Below are positions 14,963-20,893 of a stretch of 20,893 nucleotides of DNA, one piece after another. Source of the stretch: a virus; the IMG/VR virus record IMGVR_UViG_3300031957_002968, positions 1 through 20,893 of that record. One strand, given 5' to 3'. The notes under the pieces are model-generated. The model saw only the letters and a program-made list of their open reading frames with translations. It had not been told where the DNA came from and did no database searches. The position numbers were made by a program, and so were the translations under genes. The number at the start of each line of letters is the position of its first letter. Position 1 is the stretch's first letter.

Positions 14963-15451
14963 CTATACAGCGCTCATCTTGAAGCCTCTACCCACGAACG
15001 CCTTGCTCAAATCTTTAAGGATCTCGGCGTTTTCGTTATGGGCGGTGTAGACGTTGAACCAGTCGGGGTTGCGTGCTTTGGCTGTGAGTTTGAATATTTG
15101 CCCATGCTCTTCGTAGGTCTGGCCCTGACGGGTGGCATTGGGGTTGTTGACCGCAAAGCCGGCGTACTCAACAGTGTTGCCGATATAAAGCGGGCTGTTT
15201 AGCGGAAGCTTCAGCGCGGCGACGTTGGGAGGGATTCTTGATGTGGGCATATTCGAGTCGCGCCAGTCGCCTTCGCGCTTCTCTGTTGGTTTTAGGGGTT
15301 GGTCGCTGAGTTCCCAGCTGCGGCCAAATGTGCCAGTCCACCAAGGGCCGTCTTCGACGAGGGCTTGGATGATGATGGGGCCGGCGTCGGCGCGAGCTTT
15401 TTCGATCTCTCGCTTGAGATCCTTTGCGAGCCAGCCAATACCCCTAGCCAT
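14963..15451 (-). CDS. HK97 gp10-like neck/tail-completion protein (162 aa)
   Basis: The pattern of the HK97-gp10 / lambda gpZ-like family is visible: a helical N-terminus (LAKDLKREIEKARADAGPII), then WTGTFGRSWELS at about 38-49, and PLYIGNTVEYAGFAVNN at about 86-102, ending in a helix (EILKDLSKAFV). Members act at the head-tail joint or tail completion. Its ATG overlaps the tail-terminator-like stop by one base (TGATG). It occupies the slot where a tail-tube gene is normally found, but its sequence looks like gp10, not a tube protein. Confidence 0.72.
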   Translation of the reverse strand: MARGIGWLAKDLKREIEKARADAGPIIIQALVEDGPWWTGTFGRSWELSDQPLKPTEKREGDWRDSNMPTSRIPPNVAALKLPLNSPLYIGNTVEYAGFAVNNPNATRQGQTYEEHGQIFKLTAKARNPDWFNVYTAHNENAEILKDLSKAFVGRGFKMSAV

Positions 15452-15879
15452 CAGTGTGTAGCTGTGAAATTGCAGGTGATAACGCTCAGGAAGTGGCTGT
15501 CGTTTTCGCTGGCAACAGCAGAGGGTCCTGCAATCGTGCCAACGTGCGGGCGGGCGGAATAGCTGTCGGTGTAGCCCGAAGCGTTGACTGAAGTCAGGCC
15601 GTCGATCACAGATTCAGCAATGGCAGCAGCTGCAGCACTACCGCGATTCATTGGCGTGAAAATGGCACATCGAATAGTGCCGCCGTAGTAATCGATCGCT
15701 GCACCATGCGGCTGGTACGTGGATTGGCTGAAGTTGATGTTGACCAGCACGTAGCTGGTGTCTTTGCCGGGTGTGGTGTACGGCATGTTGTCAAACACCA
15801 CCGAAACACTGCTATCTGCGTCGGTGATAGCGGTGTTGAGGGCCTTCTCGAAGGCAGCGCGGGTGTTGACGAGTGTCAT
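15451..15879 (-). CDS. Tail terminator-like protein (DUF4128 type, 142 aa)
   Basis: N-terminal FEKALNTAITDADSSVSVVF followed by DNMPYTTPGKDTSYVLVNIN is the typical start of small tail terminator (gpU-like) proteins, which cap the tail tube and fix its length. The middle GGTIRCAIFTPMNRGSAAAA with a following helix (AIAESVIDGL) fits the alpha/beta fold of this group; I believe it matches DUF4128. It is joined by one-base TGATG overlaps to both the head-closure gene before it and the gp10-like gene after it. There is no signal peptide or TM segment. Confidence 0.78.
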   Translation of the reverse strand: MTLVNTRAAFEKALNTAITDADSSVSVVFDNMPYTTPGKDTSYVLVNINFSQSTYQPHGAAIDYYGGTIRCAIFTPMNRGSAAAAAIAESVIDGLTSVNASGYTDSYSARPHVGTIAGPSAVASENDSHFLSVITCNFTATH

Positions 15880-16265
15880 CAGAAGACCACCGTGAGAACG
15901 TACAAATACTCCTGACCACCCCGATAGGTCTGGATGTCTTGGAGTTTTGCAACGCGAGAAGATCCAGCAAATGTCAAGGAGATTTCGTCCTGCAAGCTGG
16001 GTTGGTTGTTGCCAATCAGGTTGGGGGTGACATACACCCGAGCGGTATTTTCTTGATAGCCGTTCTCTTCGTCGGAACGGATAAATTCGATCGGGACTTT
16101 AATGCTGGAGTAGCTGGTATCAGTAGTCGTCACTGCGCCAGTGTCTACGTCGTAAGACGGGGCGGTCTTGCGCACATAAGTGATACTGGTGTCGAGAGCA
16201 GTACCAAGGTCTGCCACCACTGATTTGGCGATTGCTTTGAAGGCAGTGTCGAGTGCGCCAGCCAT
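15879..16265 (-). CDS. Head closure / head-tail joining protein (128 aa)
   Basis: The protein begins MAGALDTAFKAIAKSVVADL and goes on to ITYVRKTAPSYDVDTGAVTT, the helix then RxTxxYDxxTGxV pattern of small head-tail connector proteins (HK97 stopper type). It then has VPIEFIRSDEE, a loop and a beta-rich C-terminus (LQDIQTYRGGQEYLYVLTVV). Position after the DnaT-like adaptor and before the tail terminator fits the stopper that seals the portal. The ATG lies 2 nt after the previous stop, with a GAGGGG ribosome-binding candidate just upstream. Confidence 0.75.
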   Translation of the reverse strand: MAGALDTAFKAIAKSVVADLGTALDTSITYVRKTAPSYDVDTGAVTTTDTSYSSIKVPIEFIRSDEENGYQENTARVYVTPNLIGNNQPSLQDEISLTFAGSSRVAKLQDIQTYRGGQEYLYVLTVVF

Positions 16266-16267
16266 GA

Positions 16268-16798
16268 TTAACCCCTCACAACACGTACTTGATAGCTGCC
16301 GCTACCTCCAAGGCAATAAGCGCCAAGATAAGACTGCAGCCAAGGATAAACGTCGAAGACGTTGTTGACGGTTCCAGTGGCTTGGCTTGCCTTGTTGTAC
16401 TTGACTTTGATGTCACCGAGTTCGACTGCTTCGTACAAGCCAGTATCACCAGTGGAGTCGGTGATGGCACCAGTGTCGTTAGCTAATGCACGTGCAAGTT
16501 CGTAGGTGGCGTATTTGATTTCGGCGGGGATTTCGCTGCAGGTCAGCTCGACGCTATCGACGTGGTAGTTGTTGCGGGGCCACTTCAGCGCTTGGTCGTT
16601 ATCGCAACGATCACCGTAAAAATTCAGGCTGTCGATCCAGCGGGTGGCTGAAATCAGGGCGCGGTTTTTGGCGTCATCGGTCTTGTCGTCCCAAGTCGCA
16701 GAGTCAGGGACCGTCTCGAAATATGAGTCTGCGGCGGCCAGCGTCACGTAGCTGTTAGCTGTCTCGCTCTTCAATGTGGCGTTGATAGTTGCGGCCAC
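16268..16798 (-). CDS. Head-tail adaptor, DnaT-like family (176 aa)
   Basis: Start codon GTG (16798-16796), giving MAATINATLKSETANSYVTL. The pattern SYVTLAAADSYFETV, ATWDDKTDDAKNRALISATR and ALKWPRNNY (Trp73-Pro-Arg) is the signature of the phage family often called putative DnaT-like ssDNA-binding protein, which in this genomic slot is the head-tail connector adaptor (HK97 gp6 type) that docks under the portal. The DnaT name is historical and I see no evidence for DNA replication. The gene follows an intrinsic terminator, so it depends on readthrough or on a promoter I cannot identify in the 90-nt gap after the capsid gene. Confidence 0.8.
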   Translation of the reverse strand: MAATINATLKSETANSYVTLAAADSYFETVPDSATWDDKTDDAKNRALISATRWIDSLNFYGDRCDNDQALKWPRNNYHVDSVELTCSEIPAEIKYATYELARALANDTGAITDSTGDTGLYEAVELGDIKVKYNKASQATGTVNNVFDVYPWLQSYLGAYCLGGSGSYQVRVVRG

Positions 16799-16835
16799 AG
16801 CACTACAACATACTTTTTGTCAGTCTAGCGGCAAT

Positions 16836-16860
16836 AAAAAACCCCACCCGAAGGTGGGGT
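16836..16860 (-). terminator. Intrinsic terminator after the major capsid gene
   Basis: On the minus strand a GC-rich stem, CCCCACC (16859-16853) pairing with GGTGGGG (16848-16842) around a TTCG tetraloop, extends by one more A-T pair and runs into a TTTTTT tract ending at 16836. The UUCG loop and six U residues make this a very strong rho-independent terminator. It lies 27 nt past the capsid stop and inside the morphogenesis gene order, so it probably truncates most transcripts after the capsid gene. Confidence 0.93.
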
Positions 16861-16887
16861 CCTGCCTCTCAACATCCGAACGGTAGA

Positions 16888-17967
16888 TCAGATGGTGGTG
16901 GTGTCCAGGGGGCTGTTGACGGTGAGCTGAACCATGGGGATCAGATCAACGTCGTAGGTGGCTGCCCAGTTGCTGGAGTCAGCCAGGTTGGCGTTGGTCG
17001 GGTTGTCGCCGGAATCATCCCACTTGGTGCCCATCACGTGATAGGTGGAGTGGTAGTCAACCGAGAGCACGTCCTGCTTGGACAGCACGTTGCGGTCTGC
17101 CTCGATCCGCAGATCCGACTGCACACCCTCAAGGATGGTGCCGGACTTGATCAGGTAGCAGTAGAACTCGCGCTGGTGGCCGGCGGTGCCAGGTGCGACG
17201 GTGTTGACTTGGGTGTCAACCACGACGCGCATACCGGCAAACTGGCCCACTTCGCGCGCACCGATGCCCACGCCGCCACCGCCCCAGGTCACTGCGCCAG
17301 AAGCGGCCAGTGAAGAGGTGGAGAAGGTCAGCATGCCCACCTGATACAGGTAGTAGGCGACCGAGGGGTGGACGACGAGGGTGTCGAGTTCTTCGCCGCG
17401 CTCACCCAGGAGCGAGCGAGCTTCTGCCACGGTGGCAGCAGTCAGGAAGTTGGCCTCAGCACCACCGTCAGCGGCGGCGACTGCCTTGTCCAGCGCATTG
17501 GCCGATAGAGCAGTACCGAACAGACCGGAAAGCTGGTTGAACAGGCGGGCGCTGTTCAGCTTGTTGATGGCGTCGGCCAGCTGGTTGCGGATGTGAAGCA
17601 TGGGGTCTTCACCAGCAGCCAGAACTGCAACGTCATCCACGGCATACGCAAAACCGCGATGGCAGATGGTTGCAACTTGGGTTCCGGTCCCGATCTTTTG
17701 AGGGGTCAGGTAGCCGGCCTCGCTGGTGCCCCAGGTGGCGGTGCCGTCCATGATCTCCTCAGTGGGAGACACGGGGTTGAACTCGGGGACCTGAATGCGG
17801 GTGCCGCCTTCGCGGGCATCCAGCAGGGAGTTGCGAACAACAGCGCCGCTCTTCAGGAAGAGGCTGCGCTCTTTGATCGCCTCAGACACATAAGTGCTGA
17901 GATTATTACGCTTGACGATGTCCGCCAGAAGGACACCGCCGGAATAGTTCTGAAATGGGGCGGCCAT
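16888..17967 (-). CDS. Major capsid protein, Gp13-like (359 aa)
   Basis: Begins MAAPFQNYSGGVLLADIVKR. Features of the Gp13-like HK97-fold capsid family: SLFLKSGAVVRNSLLDAREG with GTRIQVPEFNPVS (strand/E-loop region), CHRGFAYAVDDVAVLAAGED, a spine-helix region around LLGERGEELDTLVVHPSVAY (about 184-203), AGMRVVVDTQVNTV, and a beta-rich end (DVLSVDYHSTYHVMGTKWDD). Length is normal for the family, with no extra protease domain or N-terminal delta domain, so assembly should depend on the separate scaffold gene just upstream. A GGAG lies 6 nt before the ATG, after a 65-nt gap containing two hairpins. The terminator directly after it fits the need for high expression. Confidence 0.9.
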   Translation of the reverse strand: MAAPFQNYSGGVLLADIVKRNNLSTYVSEAIKERSLFLKSGAVVRNSLLDAREGGTRIQVPEFNPVSPTEEIMDGTATWGTSEAGYLTPQKIGTGTQVATICHRGFAYAVDDVAVLAAGEDPMLHIRNQLADAINKLNSARLFNQLSGLFGTALSANALDKAVAAADGGAEANFLTAATVAEARSLLGERGEELDTLVVHPSVAYYLYQVGMLTFSTSSLAASGAVTWGGGGVGIGAREVGQFAGMRVVVDTQVNTVAPGTAGHQREFYCYLIKSGTILEGVQSDLRIEADRNVLSKQDVLSVDYHSTYHVMGTKWDDSGDNPTNANLADSSNWAATYDVDLIPMVQLTVNSPLDTTTI

Positions 17968-17997
17968 TTCAATCTCCAGGGGAAAGGTTTACGTGGT

Positions 17998-18032
17998 TCA
18001 AGTCACAGACTTGAGTGGTGTCCCACGGGGAC
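17998..18032 (-). promoter_or_regulatory. Tandem hairpins between scaffold and capsid genes
   Basis: Immediately after the scaffold TAA (18035-18033) come GTCCC-CGT-GGGAC (18032-18020), then a 7-bp inverted repeat with 3-nt loop (TCAAGTC/GACTTGA, 18014-17998). Neither is followed by a T run. They sit just upstream of the capsid gene's GGAG ribosome-binding site. An mRNA processing or 5'-stabilising role that keeps capsid mRNA abundant is possible; this is inference. Confidence 0.4.
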
Positions 18033-18755
18033 TTAGCGACCCGCTTCCCTTTTCAGCACGGCTGCAAGGTCGGGGTCGCTGGCTTCCAAGGCCATTTGCC
18101 TCGTTAGGTTAATACTACCTTCCTTCCAAGGGTTAGCCATTCCAGGTGCAATCGCACTGTTGGGAGTGGGCTTTGCGCCCATTCCAGCTGCACTGCTTGG
18201 CTTGAAGTGGTGCTCATAACCTGAGCCCGGATTCTTCAAGTTAGAAAGGTAGGTGTTGATGTCTTGCTCAACACCGCCGTTCAAAACAACAACGTTGCCG
18301 CCGTCGTTTTTGCGGAGGTTGTTTTGCAAGAGCTGCAACATCTGCTCGGCGTTGATAGCGCCAGCCTGGCTGATGGCAGACAGGGCACTGGTCTTCACCG
18401 CAGCAGTTTCGTTAGAGGTGCGGAGTTCCTCTAACTGACGCTGCAGGTCGTTGATCTGCAGGTCTTTGTCTTGGGCAGTTTTGTTGGCCTCTTCCCAGAG
18501 GTCTTTCCACTGCCCTTGGTCTTCCAGCGTCTTTTTACGCTGGTCGTCCTGCTTTTTGTAGACCTCATCAAGCTTCGACTTGATGCCTTGGAACTTTTCC
18601 TCGGCCTCAGCAGCTTGAGCCCTAAAAGCAGCAATTTGACTCTCGTACTCAGCGCGGAGCTGAGCAGATTGGTCAATTTGGGGAGCGGTGTCGGCTCCAG
18701 CCACGGGCTGGTCAGGAGTCACCACGGGTGTCTCCTGGATGACTTGCTCTTCCAT
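18033..18755 (-). CDS. Capsid scaffolding protein (240 aa)
   Basis: Acidic and Pro-rich N-terminus (MEEQVIQETPVVTPDQPVAG), then a continuous charged coiled coil from about 30 to 115 (AEYESQIAAFRAQAAEAEEK, LEDQGQWKDLWEEANKTAQD, INDLQRQLEELRTS). A flexible Gly/Pro/Ala-rich linker follows (about 175-205), and a C-terminal helix with basic ends (NPWKEGSINLTRQMALEASD, then LAAVLKREAGR). NPWKxxxxNLTxQ before a basic tail is the common capsid-binding end of scaffolding proteins. The position between portal and capsid genes is canonical. No protease motif is visible, so it probably exits intact or is cut by a protease elsewhere. It starts 2 nt after the previous gene. Confidence 0.85.
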   Translation of the reverse strand: MEEQVIQETPVVTPDQPVAGADTAPQIDQSAQLRAEYESQIAAFRAQAAEAEEKFQGIKSKLDEVYKKQDDQRKKTLEDQGQWKDLWEEANKTAQDKDLQINDLQRQLEELRTSNETAAVKTSALSAISQAGAINAEQMLQLLQNNLRKNDGGNVVVLNGGVEQDINTYLSNLKNPGSGYEHHFKPSSAAGMGAKPTPNSAIAPGMANPWKEGSINLTRQMALEASDPDLAAVLKREAGR

Positions 18756-18757
18756 AT

Positions 18758-19003
18758 TCAGAGTTCAGTAGTTGAGTCGGTAGACGCTTCTACATTACTA
18801 CTTTCCACAGATTCTTCTGTAGTAGGAGCAGGAGCTGGTTCAGCGGCTTTTTTAGTGCGGGTTTTGCGTGCAGGCTTTGCTTCGGGCACTTCGGGGTTGC
18901 CGTTTTTATCGAGGATAACGCGGCCTTTGGCCTCACTAATTTCGACCATCTGCCAGCGAACAGAGCCGTCAGGCTGGACGACCCGATCTAACGATGCGCT
19001 CAT
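18758..19003 (-). CDS. Small Lys/Ala/Pro-rich protein (81 aa), unknown function
   Basis: Residues 1-38 look like a small folded part (MSASLDRVVQPDGSVRWQMV, then RVILDKNGNPE). Residues about 40-60 are low complexity and basic, histone-tail-like (EAKPARKTRTKKAAEPAPAP), and the end is Ser/Thr/Glu-rich. It sits between portal and scaffold, starting 34 nt after the portal stop and ending 2 nt before the scaffold ATG. I do not recognise the family. The basic linker suggests contact with nucleic acid or with an acidic partner such as the scaffold N-terminus; this is speculation. Confidence 0.7.
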   Translation of the reverse strand: MSASLDRVVQPDGSVRWQMVEISEAKGRVILDKNGNPEVPEAKPARKTRTKKAAEPAPAPTTEESVESSNVEASTDSTTEL

Positions 19004-19037
19004 AACACTGATGTAGCTACTTATTTACTCTACTGTG

Positions 19038-20474
19038 CTAAACGGGTTCGGATTCAGTCGCTGTAGGCAGCACCTCACCCTGCACCAGGATTTGGCGGAA
19101 CTCCTCGCGATCCAGTACGCCTTGGCCGAACAATGCATTGAGTGCGGTGATGTCTTGGCCGATCAAGCGGTCCATGTCGAAGTCGCGGCTGATCTTGACT
19201 TCGGGCGGCTCCAGCTGAAGATAGTCGGCCGCAAGATTGAAGCTCTTTTGCAGGCTCTGCTGAAGGTCCATCGAAACCATTGACATCATTGAGTTGGTGT
19301 CAACGCGGTCCAGGCGGCGGGCGTCGGCAGATTCGGCAACAAACTTCTGCTGGCTCAGCGTGCTAATGCCCAGAGTGGCCATCTGTTGCTGCAGTTCCTT
19401 GATCTCGGCGCTTTGGGCTTCAAAAGCGCTAGACGCGGGCTCGACGTAATACACCTTGTTGCCGGGCTGGGTAGCCATCGCGTAGTTCACGCTGATGGCC
19501 ATGTCCTTGGTCTGGTCGTCCCAGCCCTCAAGGACAAGCATTGGCTGGGAGGCGATGTGGAGGCTGTGGATGAGGTCGGCCTGGCGCTGGAAGTGGGCCA
19601 GATTTAGGTAGGCGATGTCCAGCAGCGGAGGCTTGCTAGTCATCGTGTCGGTCTTGTTTGAATACAGCGTGACAAGCGGGATTTCGCCCAAGCTGTAGTC
19701 GCCGGACTCAACTAGGTCGTAGTCGGAGGTGCTGGTCGTCGCATCAAACGAGTTCGGGTATGGAAAGCCGCCGGCGGTCTCTTTCTTGGTTTCGTTTTGG
19801 CGGAAGATGCGATAACGGCCCGGTTCAATGACGCGGACTTGCTCGAACAGCTTTTCGCCGAATTCACCGTCGGGAACAACGGCTTTTTCAGCGATGCGAA
19901 CCTGGATCAGCTTGCCGTAGTTGACCTCGCGGTCCAAACGCCAGCCGTAGATGTTGGCGGGGTCAACCTCGATCCAGTACGGGCGGCGGTTTAGGGCGCG
20001 TTCTTCGGCCAGGCTGCGGGCGCCGGTTGGGGCGGGGAAATCGACCAGCGTGTGGCTGTGGCCGTAAGTCAGCGCACAGGTCAGGGCGCGACGGGCGTAC
20101 TCATCTAGGTCAGAGCCGCAGCCGTCAACGTTTTGCGCAAAAACGTCCGTCCAGTACGGGTCGCCAGTCAGTGTGATCGGCTTACGCAGGATCAAACCTG
20201 CAGCAGCACGTACCAGTCGTTGGGTGTAGGGCGAAAAAACGGCGCGGTTGACGCGGGCCAGATACGCCGAGTAGTCCTCGCGGGGTTCCAGGGGGAGGAA
20301 GGCTTCGCTTTTTTCGCGGAGATACTCCGTGCCGTTGGTCACGGCTTTCATGATCTCCCAGCCCTTCATTTGGTCCATCACCGCTTGGGTGCGGGTGAAG
20401 GGGTTGTCGCTCCCGCCCATGTAGGTGGAGCTGACGAGGTGGGTACGGATGCGGCCGGGGACGGAGTAGGTCAT
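19038..20474 (-). CDS. Portal protein, DUF4055 family (478 aa)
   Basis: Begins MTYSVPGRIRTHLVSSTYMG. Matches the DUF4055 phage portal pattern: W-x-I-M-K-A-V-x-N-G-T-E-Y-L (about 38-52), EDYSAYLARVNRAVFSPYTQ, AAGLILRKPITLTGDPYWTD, LTYGHSHTLVDFPAP, then RPYWIEVDPANIYGWRLD, IPLVTLYSNKTD and LLDIAYLNLAHFQRQADLIH. It ends with a helical region (SMVSMDLQQSLQKSFNLAAD). The portal is the dodecameric DNA-entry ring of the head. I chose the ATG at 20474 over the longer frame start at 20612, because the longer N-terminus is only the shadow of the upstream basic gene and 20474 lies 4 nt past that gene's stop. Confidence 0.9.
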   Translation of the reverse strand: MTYSVPGRIRTHLVSSTYMGGSDNPFTRTQAVMDQMKGWEIMKAVTNGTEYLREKSEAFLPLEPREDYSAYLARVNRAVFSPYTQRLVRAAAGLILRKPITLTGDPYWTDVFAQNVDGCGSDLDEYARRALTCALTYGHSHTLVDFPAPTGARSLAEERALNRRPYWIEVDPANIYGWRLDREVNYGKLIQVRIAEKAVVPDGEFGEKLFEQVRVIEPGRYRIFRQNETKKETAGGFPYPNSFDATTSTSDYDLVESGDYSLGEIPLVTLYSNKTDTMTSKPPLLDIAYLNLAHFQRQADLIHSLHIASQPMLVLEGWDDQTKDMAISVNYAMATQPGNKVYYVEPASSAFEAQSAEIKELQQQMATLGISTLSQQKFVAESADARRLDRVDTNSMMSMVSMDLQQSLQKSFNLAADYLQLEPPEVKISRDFDMDRLIGQDITALNALFGQGVLDREEFRQILVQGEVLPTATESEPV

Positions 20475-20478
20475 TTGG

Positions 20479-20751
20479 TCACCACTTGGTGCGGTCCGCC
20501 CAATAAGCGGCTGACATCTTGCCTTTTGCGATGTTCTTCGCGTGACGAGCCTTGAACGATTCGCGACGAGCTTTGCTGGATTTGCTCTCGCCCTTACGCG
20601 CCGGTGAGCCACTGACTCCCTGTTGCCCGAAGCGGATTAACCGCACTTTGTCCCCTTCCTTGGCCAATACGGCATGGGATTTTGTCGGGTGGTTCGGGGT
20701 GCGCTTGGGCTTGTTATACCCAGCAAATTTTTCGCCGCGACGTTCAATCAT
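20479..20751 (-). CDS. Small basic protein of unknown function (90 aa)
   Basis: The ATG at 20751 overlaps the 3' end of the upstream gene by 8 nt; I prefer it to the in-frame ATG at 20769 because MIERRGEKFAGYNKPKRTP is the form I recall for this family. The protein is strongly basic, with KVRLIRFGQQGVSG at about 36-49, RKGESKSSKARRESFKARHA and a closing KGKMSAAYWADRTKW. I recall this ending from small proteins in cyanophages and algal viruses, possibly the DUF6321 group, function unknown. Position between the truncated upstream gene and portal suggests a packaging- or head-related DNA-binding role, inferred from charge alone. Confidence 0.72.
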   Translation of the reverse strand: MIERRGEKFAGYNKPKRTPNHPTKSHAVLAKEGDKVRLIRFGQQGVSGSPARKGESKSSKARRESFKARHAKNIAKGKMSAAYWADRTKW

Positions 20752-20893
20752 CGTCGTCCTCCACTTCAATCATCACCTCAATGCCAGCGGCTAGGCGCGT
20801 CATTAACGCTCCAAAGTCCACTGGGTCTGTGGGAGTCATGAACGTGAAGGTGGCTGAGGTCATGCGGGTCTCGGCCTCCACCTCTAGGTGGAT
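20744..20893 (-). CDS. Partial gene, 5' end outside the window
   Basis: The frame is open from the right edge to a TGA at 20744-20746 for 49 codons. It includes AETRMTSATFTFMTPTDP, DFGALMTRLAAGIEVMIEVE and a closing run of four Asp. Its 8-nt overlap with the next gene supports it being real. Too little is visible to assign a family; an acidic C-terminus is the only clear property. In most phages the terminase genes lie upstream of portal, but this fragment does not show terminase motifs. Confidence 0.55.
   Translation of the reverse strand: MHLEVEAETRMTSATFTFMTPTDPVDFGALMTRLAAGIEVMIEVEDDDD

Noticed and set aside
14940-14970. TATAGT hexamer upstream of the G-like chaperone as a promoter
   Set aside because: A -10-like sequence exists, but no -35 element at a suitable distance; AT-richness of a short gap is enough to explain it.
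16808-16835. Possible promoter (TTGCCG, 16 nt, TATGTT) after the capsid terminator
   Set aside because: Only 4 of 6 matches in each box; a chance match is likely, though transcription-start mapping would be worthwhile here.
16789-17313. 174-aa plus-strand ORF opposite the capsid gene
   Set aside because: Antisense shadow of a clearly recognised capsid protein; low complexity, rich in His/Gly/Val as expected from reverse reading.
19038-20612. 524-aa version of the portal with a longer N-terminus
   Set aside because: The extra 46 residues overlap the small basic gene in another frame and look like its shadow; an ATG lies 4 nt after that gene's stop.
1-20893. CRISPR arrays, tRNA genes, insertion sequences, integrase, toxin-antitoxin or defence genes
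   Set aside because: No spaced repeats, cloverleaf-like segments, transposase motifs or typical defence domains were seen on reading both strands; coding density is nearly complete with virion genes.

Overview
This is a late-gene (virion morphogenesis) region of a tailed double-stranded DNA phage, or of a prophage. Every gene I can support lies on the minus strand, so the window reads functionally from right to left. The head module has a DUF4055-type portal, a coiled-coil scaffold and a Gp13-like major capsid protein. The tail is of long, non-contractile lambda type: tape measure, then M, L, K, I and J homologues. The distal fibre genes and small left-end genes resemble, from memory and without any search, genes of marine and freshwater cyanophages infecting Synechococcus-like hosts. 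The best reading is therefore a siphovirus-like cyanophage. I see no integrase, terminase, lysis, tRNA or host gene in the window.

Layout in transcription order. 20893-18033: a truncated gene, a small basic protein, portal, a Lys/Ala/Pro-rich small protein and scaffold. 17967-16888: major capsid protein, preceded by two small hairpins and followed by a strong intrinsic terminator. 16798-14963: head-tail adaptor, head closure, tail terminator and an HK97 gp10-like protein. 14939-14378: two overlapping tail-assembly chaperone frames, with a probable +1 programmed frameshift. 14350-5859: tape measure and the M-L-K-I-J tail-tip block. 5830-1903: four fibre/adhesin genes, two of them ending in S74 intramolecular-chaperone domains. 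1906-1: a block of small genes (three tiny overlapping ORFs of 51, 44 and 50 codons, a secreted outer-membrane-barrel-like protein, a frameshifted small ORF, a one-TM protein and a proline-rich protein that runs off the left edge), with an intrinsic terminator after the barrel gene.

How it works together: portal, scaffold and capsid protein build the procapsid; adaptor, closure and terminator proteins join head to tail; the chaperones and tape measure set up tail assembly; M/L/K/I/J build the tip; the fibre genes provide adsorption. Most genes are joined by 1-8 nt overlaps (TGATG, TAATG, ATGA), which implies a polycistronic, translationally coupled operon.

Points most worth a second look: no recognisable tail-tube gene at its usual place before the chaperones; the +1 chaperone frameshift; two fibre genes whose identical C-terminal codons double as the ribosome binding site of the next gene; a frameshifted small ORF at 822-960; and several small genes at the left end that simple ORF calling would miss. 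I found no clear defence system, CRISPR array or wholly new multi-gene system.
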